From an uncultured Bacteroidia bacterium (lineage in GTDB: Bacteria; Bacteroidota; Bacteroidia; Bacteroidales; Prolixibacteraceae), in contig CAIUAN010000029.1 in NCBI GenBank assembly GCA_903897145.1, positions 1-36,712 of the forward strand: a DNA stretch of 36,712 bases, written 5' to 3'. Shown piece after piece: positions 24,873-34,800 of the stretch. The translations under genes and the position numbers were made by a program. Each line of letters starts with the position of its first letter. Position 1 is the stretch's first letter. The notes under the pieces were generated by a model, which was not told the origin of the DNA, did not search any database, and saw only the letters and a list, made by a program, of their open reading frames with translations.

Positions 24873-25282
24873 GAAGCATACGAAATACGGCCATTGCTTA
24901 TCTAGACCTTGCTTCGGCCTTAATCTCCCTCTAGCCTCACTTCCATCTCAAAGCTCATCCCCTTGGAGTTATTAACAATTTTAGCTTAGTCAACTCTGAG
25001 TAGGTCTATTTTTTTAATTTTTAGCTCTTCCTATCTATTTTAAAATCTGCATATTCTGAGCAAAATTATTTTTATGAATTTTATTTTTGTAAACTTTCGG
25101 AGGTTTTTAAATATTTAAATAACTTATAATCAATTAACTAACACTTGAAAGTTGATAACTTTTTTAAAACTTACAAAAAAATATGCTCAATTAGTGATCC
25201 GCTCTCTCTATCTTGCCTTCTTAGAAAGAAGATTCTTTAAGTCGTAAGAATCGGAAGTAAATCACTATTAAAAATTAAAATA
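24873..25282. other. Intergenic region and presumed nrdJ leader
   Basis: About 410 bp without a protein-like frame. TATTTTTG at 25082-25089 is a candidate -7 promoter element. Close to the gene, 25217-25231 forms a 6-bp hairpin (cttctt with aagaag), and 25231-25252 forms a 7-bp hairpin (gattctt with aagaatc). I found no cobalamin riboswitch box and no clear NrdR box. Confidence 0.5.
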
Positions 25283-27835
25283 ATGGAATTAAAAGAGATC
25301 ACCCCGCAGAAAAAAGATGATATGCCTACGACATATACTCCCGATCAGGCCTTTGTAGCTTCGGTAGATTATTTCAAGGGGGATGATCTTGCAGCTCGAG
25401 TTTGGGTTAATAAGTATGCCTTAAAGGATTCTTACGGGAATATTTTTGAGTTAACGCCGGATGATCTTCATCGTCGGTTAGCTAAGGAAATTGCTCGAAT
25501 AGAGAAAAACTATCCAAATCCGCTTTCGGAAGATGAGCTATTTGATCTTTTTAAAGATTTTAAATATATCGTTCCTCAAGGAGGACCTATGACAGGCATT
25601 GGTAATGATTTCCAAGTTGGATCATTGTCTAACTGTTTTGTGGTTGGAAATGGTGCTGACTCGTATGGCGGTATCATCATGATTGATCAAGAGCAGGTTC
25701 AATTGATGAAAAGAAGGGGTGGCGTGGGCCACGATCTTTCACATATTCGTCCTAAAGGATCACCAGTAAAAAATTCAGCACTCACCTCTACAGGTATTGT
25801 TCCATTTATGGAGCGATTCTCGAATTCAACGCGTGAGGTAGCTCAAGATGGTCGTCGTGGAGCTCTGATGCTCTCTGTGTCTATTAAACACCCCGATTCT
25901 GAAGATTTTATTGATGCTAAAATGGAAGAGGGAAAAGTGACGGGCGCGAACGTCTCTGTTAAGATTGATGATGAGTTTATGCAGGCAGTTCGAGATAAGA
26001 CAATGTATCGTCAGAAATATCCTATCGAAAGCGAAACACCCACTTACACTAAAGAGATAGATGCAGCAGGATTATGGGACAAGATTGTATTTAATGCTTG
26101 GAAATCAGCTGAGCCAGGCATACTTTTCTGGGATACAATTATCAACGAATCTGTGCCTGATTGTTATGCCGATCTAGGCTATAAAACTGTTTCAACAAAT
26201 CCATGTGGGGAGATTCCCCTTTGCCCTTATGACAGTTGTCGACTTATTGCATTGAATTTATATTCATATGTTGATGCGCCATTTACGAAAAATGCCAAGT
26301 TTGATTTCGACCTCTTTAAAAAACATGTACGTCATACACAGCAGATCATGGATGACATCATCGATCTGGAATTGGAGAAAATTGATGCGATCTACAATAA
26401 AATTGTAATCGATCCAGAAAATGTGGAGATCAAAAGAGTTGAACTTAACCTTTGGGAAAAGATTAGGGAGATGGCAATCAATGGTCGTAGAACCGGTATT
26501 GGCATTACTGCAGAAGGCGATATGCTTGCAGCACTTGGATTAACTTATGGCTCTGAAGATGCCGTTGAGTTTTCTGTCGAGGTTCATAAGATTGTTGCTT
26601 TAGAATCTTATCGCGGTTCGGTAAATCTTGCTAAAGAGCGCGGTGCATTCCCTATTTACGATGCAAAACGCGAAAAAAATAATCCATTCGTGCAACGTTT
26701 AGCACAGGCAGATCCTGAGCTTTATAAAGATATGACCAAATTTGGTCGTCGGAATATTGCGTTGTTGACAATCGCTCCAACAGGAACCACCTCGTTAATG
26801 ACTCAGACAACATCTGGTATTGAGCCTGTGTTTATGCCAGTCTATAAAAGACGACGAAAAGTGAATCCAAATGATAAAGATGCTCGAGTTGATTTTGTTG
26901 ATGAATTAGGTGATAGCTGGGAAGAATATATGGTTTTCCACCATAAGTTTAAAACTTGGATGGACATCAATGGTTTTGAATTGAAAAGAAACTATTCAAA
27001 TGAAGAACTGGATGAACTAATTGCAAAATCGCCTTATCACAAAGCATCTTCTAACGATATCGACTGGTTGTCGAAAGTTAGAATGCAAGGCCAAATTCAG
27101 AAATGGGTCGATCACTCTATTTCTGTCACGATCAATCTTCCTGAAGAAGCCAATGAAGAGCTTGTTAATAAGCTATATTTCGCGGCTTGGGAGAGCGGAT
27201 GTAAAGGGGTTACCGTTTATCGTGAAGGTTCAAGATCTGGTGTTTTAATCTCGAATAAGGATAAACCAAAGGATTCGAATGGCGTATTCCCAACGCGCAG
27301 ACCTGAAGTTCTAGAAGCTGATATCGTGCGACTACAGAACAACAAAGAAAAATGGATCGCCTTTATTGGACTTATTGATGGCAAGCCTTACGAGATCTTT
27401 ACCGGGTTGGCAGACGATGAGGATGGCATTTTATTACCACGATCAGTAACCGATGGATGGATCATTAAAAGTCGCGATGAGAATGGCGCTTCACGGTATG
27501 ATTTCCAATATCGGAATGCAAGAGGATACAAGACTACCATTGAAGGTTTATCCTTTAAGTTTAATCCGATCTTCTGGAACTATGCGAAGCTTATTTCAAG
27601 CGTTTTAAGACATAGTATGACTATTCAGAAAGTCGTTGATCTTGTAACTAGTTTGCAGTTTGATGATGAATCAATCAATACCTGGAAGAATGGTGTGGCT
27701 CGTGCTCTTAAGAAATATATTCCAAATGGTACTGCAGCAGAAGATGCGAAGTGCGAAGGTTGTGATTCTCATAATGTAATCTACCAAGAAGGATGCTTGA
27801 TTTGCCAAGATTGCGGCTCTTCCAAGTGTGGTTGA
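25283..27835 (+). CDS. nrdJ: Adenosylcobalamin-dependent (class II) ribonucleotide reductase
   Basis: NrdJ reduces ribonucleotides to deoxyribonucleotides with adenosylcobalamin, so it works with or without oxygen. The 850-residue protein has no N-terminal ATP-cone. Active-site elements are SLSNC (Cys118) and NPCGE at 306-310 (radical Cys308, Glu310), with the ITVYR-like GCKGVTVYREGSR loop farther on. The last 27 residues hold a cysteine-rich tail with CEGC, CLICQDC and SSKC that resembles the redox or zinc tails of other class II enzymes. It is transcribed alone with its own terminator. Confidence 0.93.
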   Translation: MELKEITPQKKDDMPTTYTPDQAFVASVDYFKGDDLAARVWVNKYALKDSYGNIFELTPDDLHRRLAKEIARIEKNYPNPLSEDELFDLFKDFKYIVPQGGPMTGIGNDFQVGSLSNCFVVGNGADSYGGIIMIDQEQVQLMKRRGGVGHDLSHIRPKGSPVKNSALTSTGIVPFMERFSNSTREVAQDGRRGALMLSVSIKHPDSEDFIDAKMEEGKVTGANVSVKIDDEFMQAVRDKTMYRQKYPIESETPTYTKEIDAAGLWDKIVFNAWKSAEPGILFWDTIINESVPDCYADLGYKTVSTNPCGEIPLCPYDSCRLIALNLYSYVDAPFTKNAKFDFDLFKKHVRHTQQIMDDIIDLELEKIDAIYNKIVIDPENVEIKRVELNLWEKIREMAINGRRTGIGITAEGDMLAALGLTYGSEDAVEFSVEVHKIVALESYRGSVNLAKERGAFPIYDAKREKNNPFVQRLAQADPELYKDMTKFGRRNIALLTIAPTGTTSLMTQTTSGIEPVFMPVYKRRRKVNPNDKDARVDFVDELGDSWEEYMVFHHKFKTWMDINGFELKRNYSNEELDELIAKSPYHKASSNDIDWLSKVRMQGQIQKWVDHSISVTINLPEEANEELVNKLYFAAWESGCKGVTVYREGSRSGVLISNKDKPKDSNGVFPTRRPEVLEADIVRLQNNKEKWIAFIGLIDGKPYEIFTGLADDEDGILLPRSVTDGWIIKSRDENGASRYDFQYRNARGYKTTIEGLSFKFNPIFWNYAKLISSVLRHSMTIQKVVDLVTSLQFDDESINTWKNGVARALKKYIPNGTAAEDAKCEGCDSHNVIYQEGCLICQDCGSSKCG

Positions 27836-27863
27836 TTTTTTCCTGACACAATTATATAGTGCC

Positions 27864-27897
27864 AAGGAGGTCTGTTTTACAGGCCTCCTTTTATTTT
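27864..27897 (+). terminator. Intrinsic terminator of nrdJ
   Basis: A 12-bp stem (27864-27875 with 27879-27890, one G-U pair) closes on a three-base loop and is followed by ttattttaat. It lies 29 bp after the nrdJ stop codon. Confidence 0.87.
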
Positions 27898-27955
27898 AAT
27901 GGCTGAATCTAATCCACGAATTTTAGATTAAATCACTTCTAATACTGATTGGTAA

Positions 27956-28759
27956 TTATTTTATTCCGTAGTGATCGGACAAGATGGCACTAAACCATGA
28001 TCCTGGGAGGATGCGTTTTAGCACGACGGCCATCTTCTGTTCTAATGTGGCAATGATATAGCTATGGCAAGGATTTTTCTTATTAAGTATCTTGGCCAGT
28101 TTTTTTGCTAGGTAGGCGGGCTTTAGACCCCCTTTCTCATCTTTTTCGATTAGGGACAAGGTTTTATCAAATTGCTCTTGATAGGCCCCCGTAGAAGATC
28201 TTTCAGGCTGTCGGTTACTTGTAAAGCTTGTTAGGAAGTCGCCTGGTTGAATAACAACAACTTTAATTTTGAATGGGCTAAGTTCCATGCGAAGCGATTC
28301 GCTTAATCCTTCTATTGCGAATTTACTCGCGGCGTAAAACCCCTGATAAGGTAACCCCATTAATCCGCCTATTGAACTTATATTTACGATGGTCCCACCC
28401 TTTTGACTGCGCATCGTAGGCAAAACGGCTTGAATCATATTGACATAGCCCATGAAATTAGTCTCCATCTGCAATCGAATTGCTTCGGTTGATGAATCTT
28501 CAATGGACCCCGAGATACCCATCCCGGCATTATTAATTAAAATATCGATCTTACCTTCCTGATTAAACAATGTTTCAACCCCTTTTTTAACAGAGGATAC
28601 GTCCGTAACATCAGCTTGTAGAACTTTGATCTTACTTGTTAAGTCCTCTTTCTGTTTTCGGCTAAAACCGTAGACATTATAACCGCTGCTTGCAAGTTCT
28701 TCTGCGATGGCTTTACCAAATCCAGATGAAATTCCAGTTATTAATACTGTTTTAGCCAT
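27956..28759 (-). CDS. Short-chain dehydrogenase/reductase, possible 3-ketosphinganine reductase
   Basis: This is a 267-residue classical SDR. It has the nucleotide motif TGISSGFG (residues 9-16), NNAG at 76-79, the catalytic Ser128 or Ser129 in NISS, and Tyr142 and Lys146 in YAASK. A hydrophobic C-terminal region (about 233-257) could contact the membrane. It starts 18 bp after the serine palmitoyltransferase gene on the same strand, so they are probably cotranscribed. On that context I infer it may reduce 3-ketosphinganine to sphinganine, but SDRs are hard to assign from sequence alone. Confidence 0.88.
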   Translation of the reverse strand: MAKTVLITGISSGFGKAIAEELASSGYNVYGFSRKQKEDLTSKIKVLQADVTDVSSVKKGVETLFNQEGKIDILINNAGMGISGSIEDSSTEAIRLQMETNFMGYVNMIQAVLPTMRSQKGGTIVNISSIGGLMGLPYQGFYAASKFAIEGLSESLRMELSPFKIKVVVIQPGDFLTSFTSNRQPERSSTGAYQEQFDKTLSLIEKDEKGGLKPAYLAKKLAKILNKKNPCHSYIIATLEQKMAVVLKRILPGSWFSAILSDHYGIK

Positions 28760-28777
28760 TTAACGTCTCTTTAGTTT

Positions 28778-29995
28778 TTATTTGTAATACTCCAATGAGT
28801 TGTTTTCAGTCACATGAATCTCAAGCTCCTTCGCGATCGAGGTTATCTTTTCAATGGCACGGTCTACTTGCTCGTAGGTGTGTGTAGCCATTAATGAGAA
28901 TCGTATGATACAGTCTTCTTTTGGCACTGCAGGCGTTACAACTGGATTTACGAATACTCCTTCTTCGAGCAATCTTTGGGCCATTTGCAGTGTTTTTATA
29001 TCATCGCGAATATAGAGTGGAATGATTGGAGATTCTGATCTGCCTGTATCAAATCCATTTTCAATAAAGCGGTTGCGTGCATAAGTGGTCAAATCAGTCA
29101 GTTTTTGAATTCTCTCCGGCTCGCTCTCCATGATCTCTATAGCTGCTAGAACACTTGCTGCAGATGAAGGGGTCATGCTCGCACTGAACATGAGTGATCT
29201 TGAGTGATGTTTTATGAAATTAATCGTTACTTGGTCGGCTGCAATAAATCCTCCAATTGAAGCAAGTGATTTAGAGAAGGTGCCACCAATAAGATCTACT
29301 TTATTGGTAAGTCCAAAATGGGCAGCCGTACCAGCGCCATTTTTACCTATAACCCCTAGTGCATGGGCATCATCGACCATGATTGATCCATTATATTTCT
29401 CCGAGAGTTTCACAATCTCAGGTAGTTTTGTGATGTCTCCTTCCATCGAGAAGATCCCATCGACTACAATAAGTTTTATTTTATCAGGTTCGCAAAGTTT
29501 AAGTTTACGTTCTAGATCCTTCATGTCATTATGCTTAAACTTAAGCACTTTGGCAAAGGTTAAACGACTTCCATCGATGATTGAAGCATGATCAAATTCA
29601 TCCAACAGAACATAATCATTTCGTCCTGCCACGCATGAAATTACACCTTGATTAACTTGAAAACCGGTACTATAAACTAATGCTGCTTCTTTATTAACTA
29701 ATTTAGCTAGCCGTTGCTCTAGTTGAATATGAATATCTAGATTTCCATTCAGAAACCTTGAACCTGCACATCCTGTGCCATATTTGTCAACCGCATTTTT
29801 TGCTGCCTCCTTTACTTTGGGATGACAAGTCAGTCCAAGATAGCTATTGGAACCAAACATCAGTACAGTTTTACCATTAATCACAACCTCTGTATCTTGG
29901 TCTGATTCAATAACCCTAAAATAAGGGTATAGACCAGCATTCATTAGTTTTTGTGGCAAATGGTAATGTGATAGTTTAGTATGAAGTATTCCCAT
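28778..29995 (-). CDS. spt: Serine palmitoyltransferase (alpha-oxoamine synthase family)
   Basis: This enzyme condenses serine with a fatty acyl-CoA to 3-ketosphinganine, the first step of sphingolipid synthesis, using pyridoxal phosphate. The 405-residue sequence resembles the soluble Sphingobacterium enzyme throughout. It shows GSNSYLGL, YGTGCAGSRFLNG, the stacking His136 in LDEFDHASIIDG, VDDAHALGV with His211, and the cofactor Lys242 in GTFSKSLAS. The close relatives 2-amino-3-ketobutyrate ligase and BioF are less likely given the MFGSN and FSASMTP segments and the absence of threonine or biotin genes nearby. Confidence 0.88.
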   Translation of the reverse strand: MGILHTKLSHYHLPQKLMNAGLYPYFRVIESDQDTEVVINGKTVLMFGSNSYLGLTCHPKVKEAAKNAVDKYGTGCAGSRFLNGNLDIHIQLEQRLAKLVNKEAALVYSTGFQVNQGVISCVAGRNDYVLLDEFDHASIIDGSRLTFAKVLKFKHNDMKDLERKLKLCEPDKIKLIVVDGIFSMEGDITKLPEIVKLSEKYNGSIMVDDAHALGVIGKNGAGTAAHFGLTNKVDLIGGTFSKSLASIGGFIAADQVTINFIKHHSRSLMFSASMTPSSAASVLAAIEIMESEPERIQKLTDLTTYARNRFIENGFDTGRSESPIIPLYIRDDIKTLQMAQRLLEEGVFVNPVVTPAVPKEDCIIRFSLMATHTYEQVDRAIEKITSIAKELEIHVTENNSLEYYK

Positions 29996-30206
29996 TGTTT
30001 TGGTATAGTAGTTAAAATTAAAGCGATAAAAGTAATAAAAAATTTCTCGAACAAACCTTTAATTTAGTCTAAAAGGGTTCTTTTTGCTGCTAATTCTTTA
30101 AATAATAAACGATTGCATTTTTTTAGGGTTTAAGTTATTGCATAATGACTGTTATTTTGGAAGTGAGATGCCTTGCGTTTCCTATTTTCCCCTGTTGAAT
30201 TGTGTA

Positions 30207-30244
30207 TAAAAAAAGAGGGCATCCATCAAATGGACACCCTCTTT
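30207..30244 (-). terminator. Intrinsic terminator of susCD
   Basis: The minus strand forms a 14-bp stem (30231-30244 with 30212-30225, two G-U pairs) with a five-base loop, followed by a run of seven or more T. It lies 20 bp after the susD stop codon. Confidence 0.9.
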
Positions 30245-30263
30245 AACAACTATTTGCTTAAAC

Positions 30264-31847
30264 TTAATTTACGTCCCAGAAAATCTTGGTTGTAGACTTA
30301 TCGTTAGCTGAAACTTTCGCATAGTTTGCAGCGTTGTAAGTTGACTCTTCTGTTGGGTATACCCATCTTGAAGGTGGCAAGCTTAGTGTATTTGAATTAT
30401 CAGGCAAGAATGTTAATGCTGGCAATTTTAATCTTCTAAGTTCTGCCCAGTTCTCATAAGGCTCAACTACATTTAAATGAAGCCATTTTTGAGTTCCAAT
30501 TAGATTTAGGGCAGCCGCTTTAGCTAACCCAGTAGTCATTACAACTGCTGGGTTAGAGGCATAAACACCTATTTCTAAATCTGACGTTGGTATTAGCACA
30601 GGGGCTGTGTTGTCATTACTTAATTCGCGAACTGCATAGTAGAATTTAACAGATTGTGAGATACCGTTATTGTAAGCAGTTACAGCTGATGCCATATTGC
30701 CTGCATTAACGTAGTATTCAGCGATGTAAAATTGCACCTCTGCAGCTGTCATTAGCACTCCTGGGAAGAATTGATTCCGGCTAATGGTAGAGCGATTATA
30801 AAACGCAATTACACCATTGTTGATCAATGTTCCTTGCGTTCCAGCATCAGCCATTGGATCAAGTCCTGTGTATACGCCACCTGCGGCACTCGTTCCTGGC
30901 TCAAAAACAGCTCTTAGACGAGGATCTGCATTGGTATTCATATGATCAATCATCGTTTTACCAGCTAGGTTACCGTTCCAATCTTCAAGACCAGATCTAA
31001 ATCCTTGCGAGTTTAGCGTATTTTGATTGTACACATTAATCTGGATGTTGTCAGCATTCGTAGCCACAATTGGATAAGACGATGAATTTGCTAGAATGGA
31101 AGCAATTTCGCTAGATGCTCTTCCGCTAAGTGTAGATACACCAGAAACTCTGGTCAACATTCTTAAGCGTAAAGAGTTGCAATATTTCTGCCACAATGCA
31201 ATTGAACCATGGTTTACAATATCCTGATTACCAAATCCAACTTGAACGCCTGAGCCTACAGAGATAGATCTAAGTTCATCTGCAAATGCTTTCAGATCAT
31301 CAAGCATCTTTGTATAAACATCAGCTGCACCATCATAGGCAGCATAAGAGGCTCCATAGTTACCATTGTTAGTGCTAAGCATACCAGCTTTGCTAAAAGG
31401 GATATCTCCATGAAGGTCGACATTCTTTTCGGTATGATCATACAAGTAGATCGTAGCAGCAATCATAAAGATCCGTTTAGACGTTTGATCTGCAGCAGGC
31501 TGAGCGGCATAAACGCTTTGGAATGCTCTGTATTGTGCTAGGAAGTTATAGTAACTACCCCAGATTGCTCCAATTGAAGCCGCTCCAGGAACATATTGAG
31601 CACCACCATTTTGCCAGCCAGTCGCTTGCGTGTAATGTTCGATAGTAGTTCGTAGGACTACGAAATAGTTCCAATAATTTGGAAGGACATAATCCTGATT
31701 TGCAACCATGAATCCAGCAAATTGCTTTTCAACAGTTGTTGTCGAAATTTTTGTTGGATCTGGGTAAGAAGCTGCAAATTCGGATTTCTTACAAGAAGAG
31801 ACCAATCCGAGTGCTGCAACAGCAAGTATTATAAATATTTTTTTCAT
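30264..31847 (-). CDS. SusD/RagB family nutrient-binding outer membrane lipoprotein
   Basis: SusD-like proteins form the lid of a SusC channel at the cell surface and capture glycans or peptides. The 527-residue precursor has a lipoprotein signal peptide with the acylated Cys19 (LVSSC). The body is helical and tetratricopeptide-like, with family landmarks such as TEKNVDLHGDIPFSKA near 135 and EVQFYIAEYYVNAGN. It appears closest to the SusD-like group that lacks a known sugar ligand. It starts 32 bp after susC. The substrate cannot be assigned because no degradative enzyme lies in the window. Confidence 0.92.
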   Translation of the reverse strand: MKKIFIILAVAALGLVSSCKKSEFAASYPDPTKISTTTVEKQFAGFMVANQDYVLPNYWNYFVVLRTTIEHYTQATGWQNGGAQYVPGAASIGAIWGSYYNFLAQYRAFQSVYAAQPAADQTSKRIFMIAATIYLYDHTEKNVDLHGDIPFSKAGMLSTNNGNYGASYAAYDGAADVYTKMLDDLKAFADELRSISVGSGVQVGFGNQDIVNHGSIALWQKYCNSLRLRMLTRVSGVSTLSGRASSEIASILANSSSYPIVATNADNIQINVYNQNTLNSQGFRSGLEDWNGNLAGKTMIDHMNTNADPRLRAVFEPGTSAAGGVYTGLDPMADAGTQGTLINNGVIAFYNRSTISRNQFFPGVLMTAAEVQFYIAEYYVNAGNMASAVTAYNNGISQSVKFYYAVRELSNDNTAPVLIPTSDLEIGVYASNPAVVMTTGLAKAAALNLIGTQKWLHLNVVEPYENWAELRRLKLPALTFLPDNSNTLSLPPSRWVYPTEESTYNAANYAKVSANDKSTTKIFWDVN

Positions 31848-31879
31848 ATCTTAAATGTTATTAAAATTTATAAATGGAC

Positions 31880-34800
31880 TTAGAAACTTGCCCTTAGCAT
31901 GATACCATAACTTTGGGTCGATGGGTTCTGACCTGCGTTGTTAACATTCTGGTACCATCTTGATCCGGCAGTTGTAGCCTCTGGATCTACGTCTTTAAGC
32001 GTTCTGTAGATGTAGAATAAGTTACGACCATAAACTGAAACTCTAAGTTTAGTAGCTCCAATTTTATGGATAAGGTTCTTAGGTAGATCATAACCAATAG
32101 CAATCTCTCTCATCTTGAAGAAGCTATTCTTTTTGATGTATAGCTCATAACGAGATTCACTGTATTGAGGACCTCCCCAGTTGTAAACGTTCCAGTAGTA
32201 ATAAGCTTGAGATACGATGTTTTTATTTTGCGTGCCATCAGGATTAACCCCGTCAAGCAACATACCATCATTGTATACTCTCTCTCCATTTGGTCCTGCA
32301 CTGTTTGATGTTGCAATACCTGGTTTCGATCCATCATTTCCTGGGTTATAATAGCTTAAACCACCATGTTCCTTATCCATTGCAGTTAAACTTATTGGGG
32401 TCAAACCACGGCTTGTCATCCAGTTGATACCTGTTGGCATCGTATAACCACCTAGGCGGAAGTCAACCATCGCATCTAAAGAGAAGCTCTTGTAAGTAAA
32501 GGTATTGAAAATACCACCAGTCGCTTTTGGCAATACGTTACCAATTTTCTTTAAATGATCAGCATCTAATTGATAAAGACCATCAGATCCAATTAGTTTT
32601 TGACCCGCTGTGTTAGTCAATACAGCATGTGCATAAAGATCTCCCATTGCTTGACCAACAGTTGATTTTAATACGGCTGCATTTCCATCATAATCCGCAT
32701 GGATTAGTTCAGGTGCGTTATTTGCTAATTGTTCGATTTTATTGGTATTGATAGCCCAGTTAATTCCAGGTTCCCATTTGAAATCACCTGCTTGAATCGC
32801 AGTCCCATTGATGGCAACTTCAAGACCTGTATTTCTCATGGTTCCAATGTTTGTTAGAACTGATCCTGCTCCTGAAGAAACAGGCAAGGTCAAAGGAAGA
32901 ATTTGGTCTCTTAATTGTGCATTGTAGTAAGCTATGTCTAAACTCAAGCGATTTTTAAACATCTTCGTTTGTAGTCCGAATTCAATCTCGTGCTTTTTCT
33001 CTGGACGAATTCCATCGTTACCCATACTTCCTGGCAGTTGTGTGTAGATTACTGGAGATCCTCCAGCAGCTAATACACCTAACGTATTTTGGTTGTAGGC
33101 CACATTGGCAGCATATTGAGAAGGGTAGTTACCTACAATACCCCAAGAAGCGCGAAGTTTCGCGAAGCTGATGAATTCAGGTAATTGGTATGCTTCTGAA
33201 AGAATAAAGCTTGAGTTCAATGATGGATATACAAATGTATTGTTCTGTGGAGCCATTGTAGAATAGCGGTCACGACGAACATTTCCTTCAAGGAATAAAT
33301 AATCTTTATAGTTTAAGTTTGCTGTACCGATTAATGCATCTGATACAGATGAACCTAATGAGCCACTAGCATAAGGGGTGTTAATTGACGATGAAAGGTC
33401 AAAGCGGTTTTCAACGCTTAATCCACCATTCGTTGATACTGAAGTGGTGATGTAGTTTTGTTTTTTAGCTGTATAACCACCCATAACACTTAATTCAAGA
33501 TCTGGATTAAGTTTTTTGGTGTAGGTTAATAACGCGTCACCGTAGAAAATATTGTCTTTGTAGTTTGACAATCCGAAGCTACCTGAGTTGTAAAATAAAA
33601 TTGGTTGTTCGCTTCTGTTGCGATCTTCAGTTTTGCGGGAAGTAACATCAGTTGCAAAACGAGTCCGTAATTTTAAGTTTTTTACAATTTCGTAGTTAAG
33701 AGTAACATTACCAATCAAACGATCGTTATACTCATCTTCGTTATTTGTTTTTACTCTCCATACAAAGTCCATCAAGTCGCCTTTGAAACCATTGTACTTG
33801 ATATTTTCATCTGGAGTCATACTCTGACCGCCACCAGTTTGGTAACGCCATCCTTGACTAGTTTGATATTTATTTAAATACCAGTTACCATTGTCGAATG
33901 TTCCCATCATACCAGAGAAGTTATTCACTAAACGGTCTGTAGAATATGGACGGTTAGTGATATGACCATTCATATAACTAAGGTTGATATCAACAGAGAA
34001 TTTTTTGTTGAAACGGTAGGTGCTATTCAAGTTGAAGTTGTTCTTCGCATCTTTTGCTCCAATACTCACACCTTCGTTATCTGTGCGAGTAAATGAGAAA
34101 CGAGTATTTGAGTTCTCAGTTGAATTTGAAAATGCAAAGTTGGTATTTGTACTTACAGCCGTTTGAAACAAGTTTGCAACTCCATTCGGTTGTGCTACAT
34201 AAGGTCTCATCACACCATCCCATGCCATAACTGGTAGTCCATCGAATTTAGGACCAAAATTGATAGAGCGATCAAGGATCTGACGAGTGTCTGCGCCATT
34301 AATAATTGAGTGGTAGAAACCATCCGCAGATTGTGTGTTAGAGATTACGTTAGGTTGTGCACCCGCGCCTCTTACATTCTGATATTTTGGCAAATAGGCA
34401 ACATTGTCAACAGTGGTTGAAAGATTTGCATCAACTGTAAATCCTTTTCTCCCTTTACCGTTTTTAGAAGTTACAAGGATTACTCCATTTACCGCTTCTG
34501 AACCATAAAGAGCTGCTGCAGATGCACCTTTTAAGACTGAAATAGACTCAACATCTTCAGGGTTGATATCTAATAATCCTGTACCTCTTAGACGTTGGTC
34601 GCCCCAGTAGTTACCATTGTTGTATTCTCCATCACGAATTGGAACCCCATCCATTACAATAAGTGGTTGAGTCTTTCCAGTGATTGAGCTAATACCACGA
34701 ATAACCATGTTAACACCAGAAGTTGAACCTCCTGGGCTAGCTGAAATTTGAAGTCCAGGAGCCTTACCATAAAGTGCCGTTGCAAAGTTGGTTGGACTTG

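Noticed and set aside
24873-25282. Cobalamin riboswitch before nrdJ
   Set aside because: I searched by eye for the conserved B12-box sequence and did not find it. Only simple hairpins are visible.
29214-29591. 125-codon frame on the plus strand inside the serine palmitoyltransferase gene
   Set aside because: It is antisense to a well conserved gene and has no family resemblance, so it is a coding shadow.
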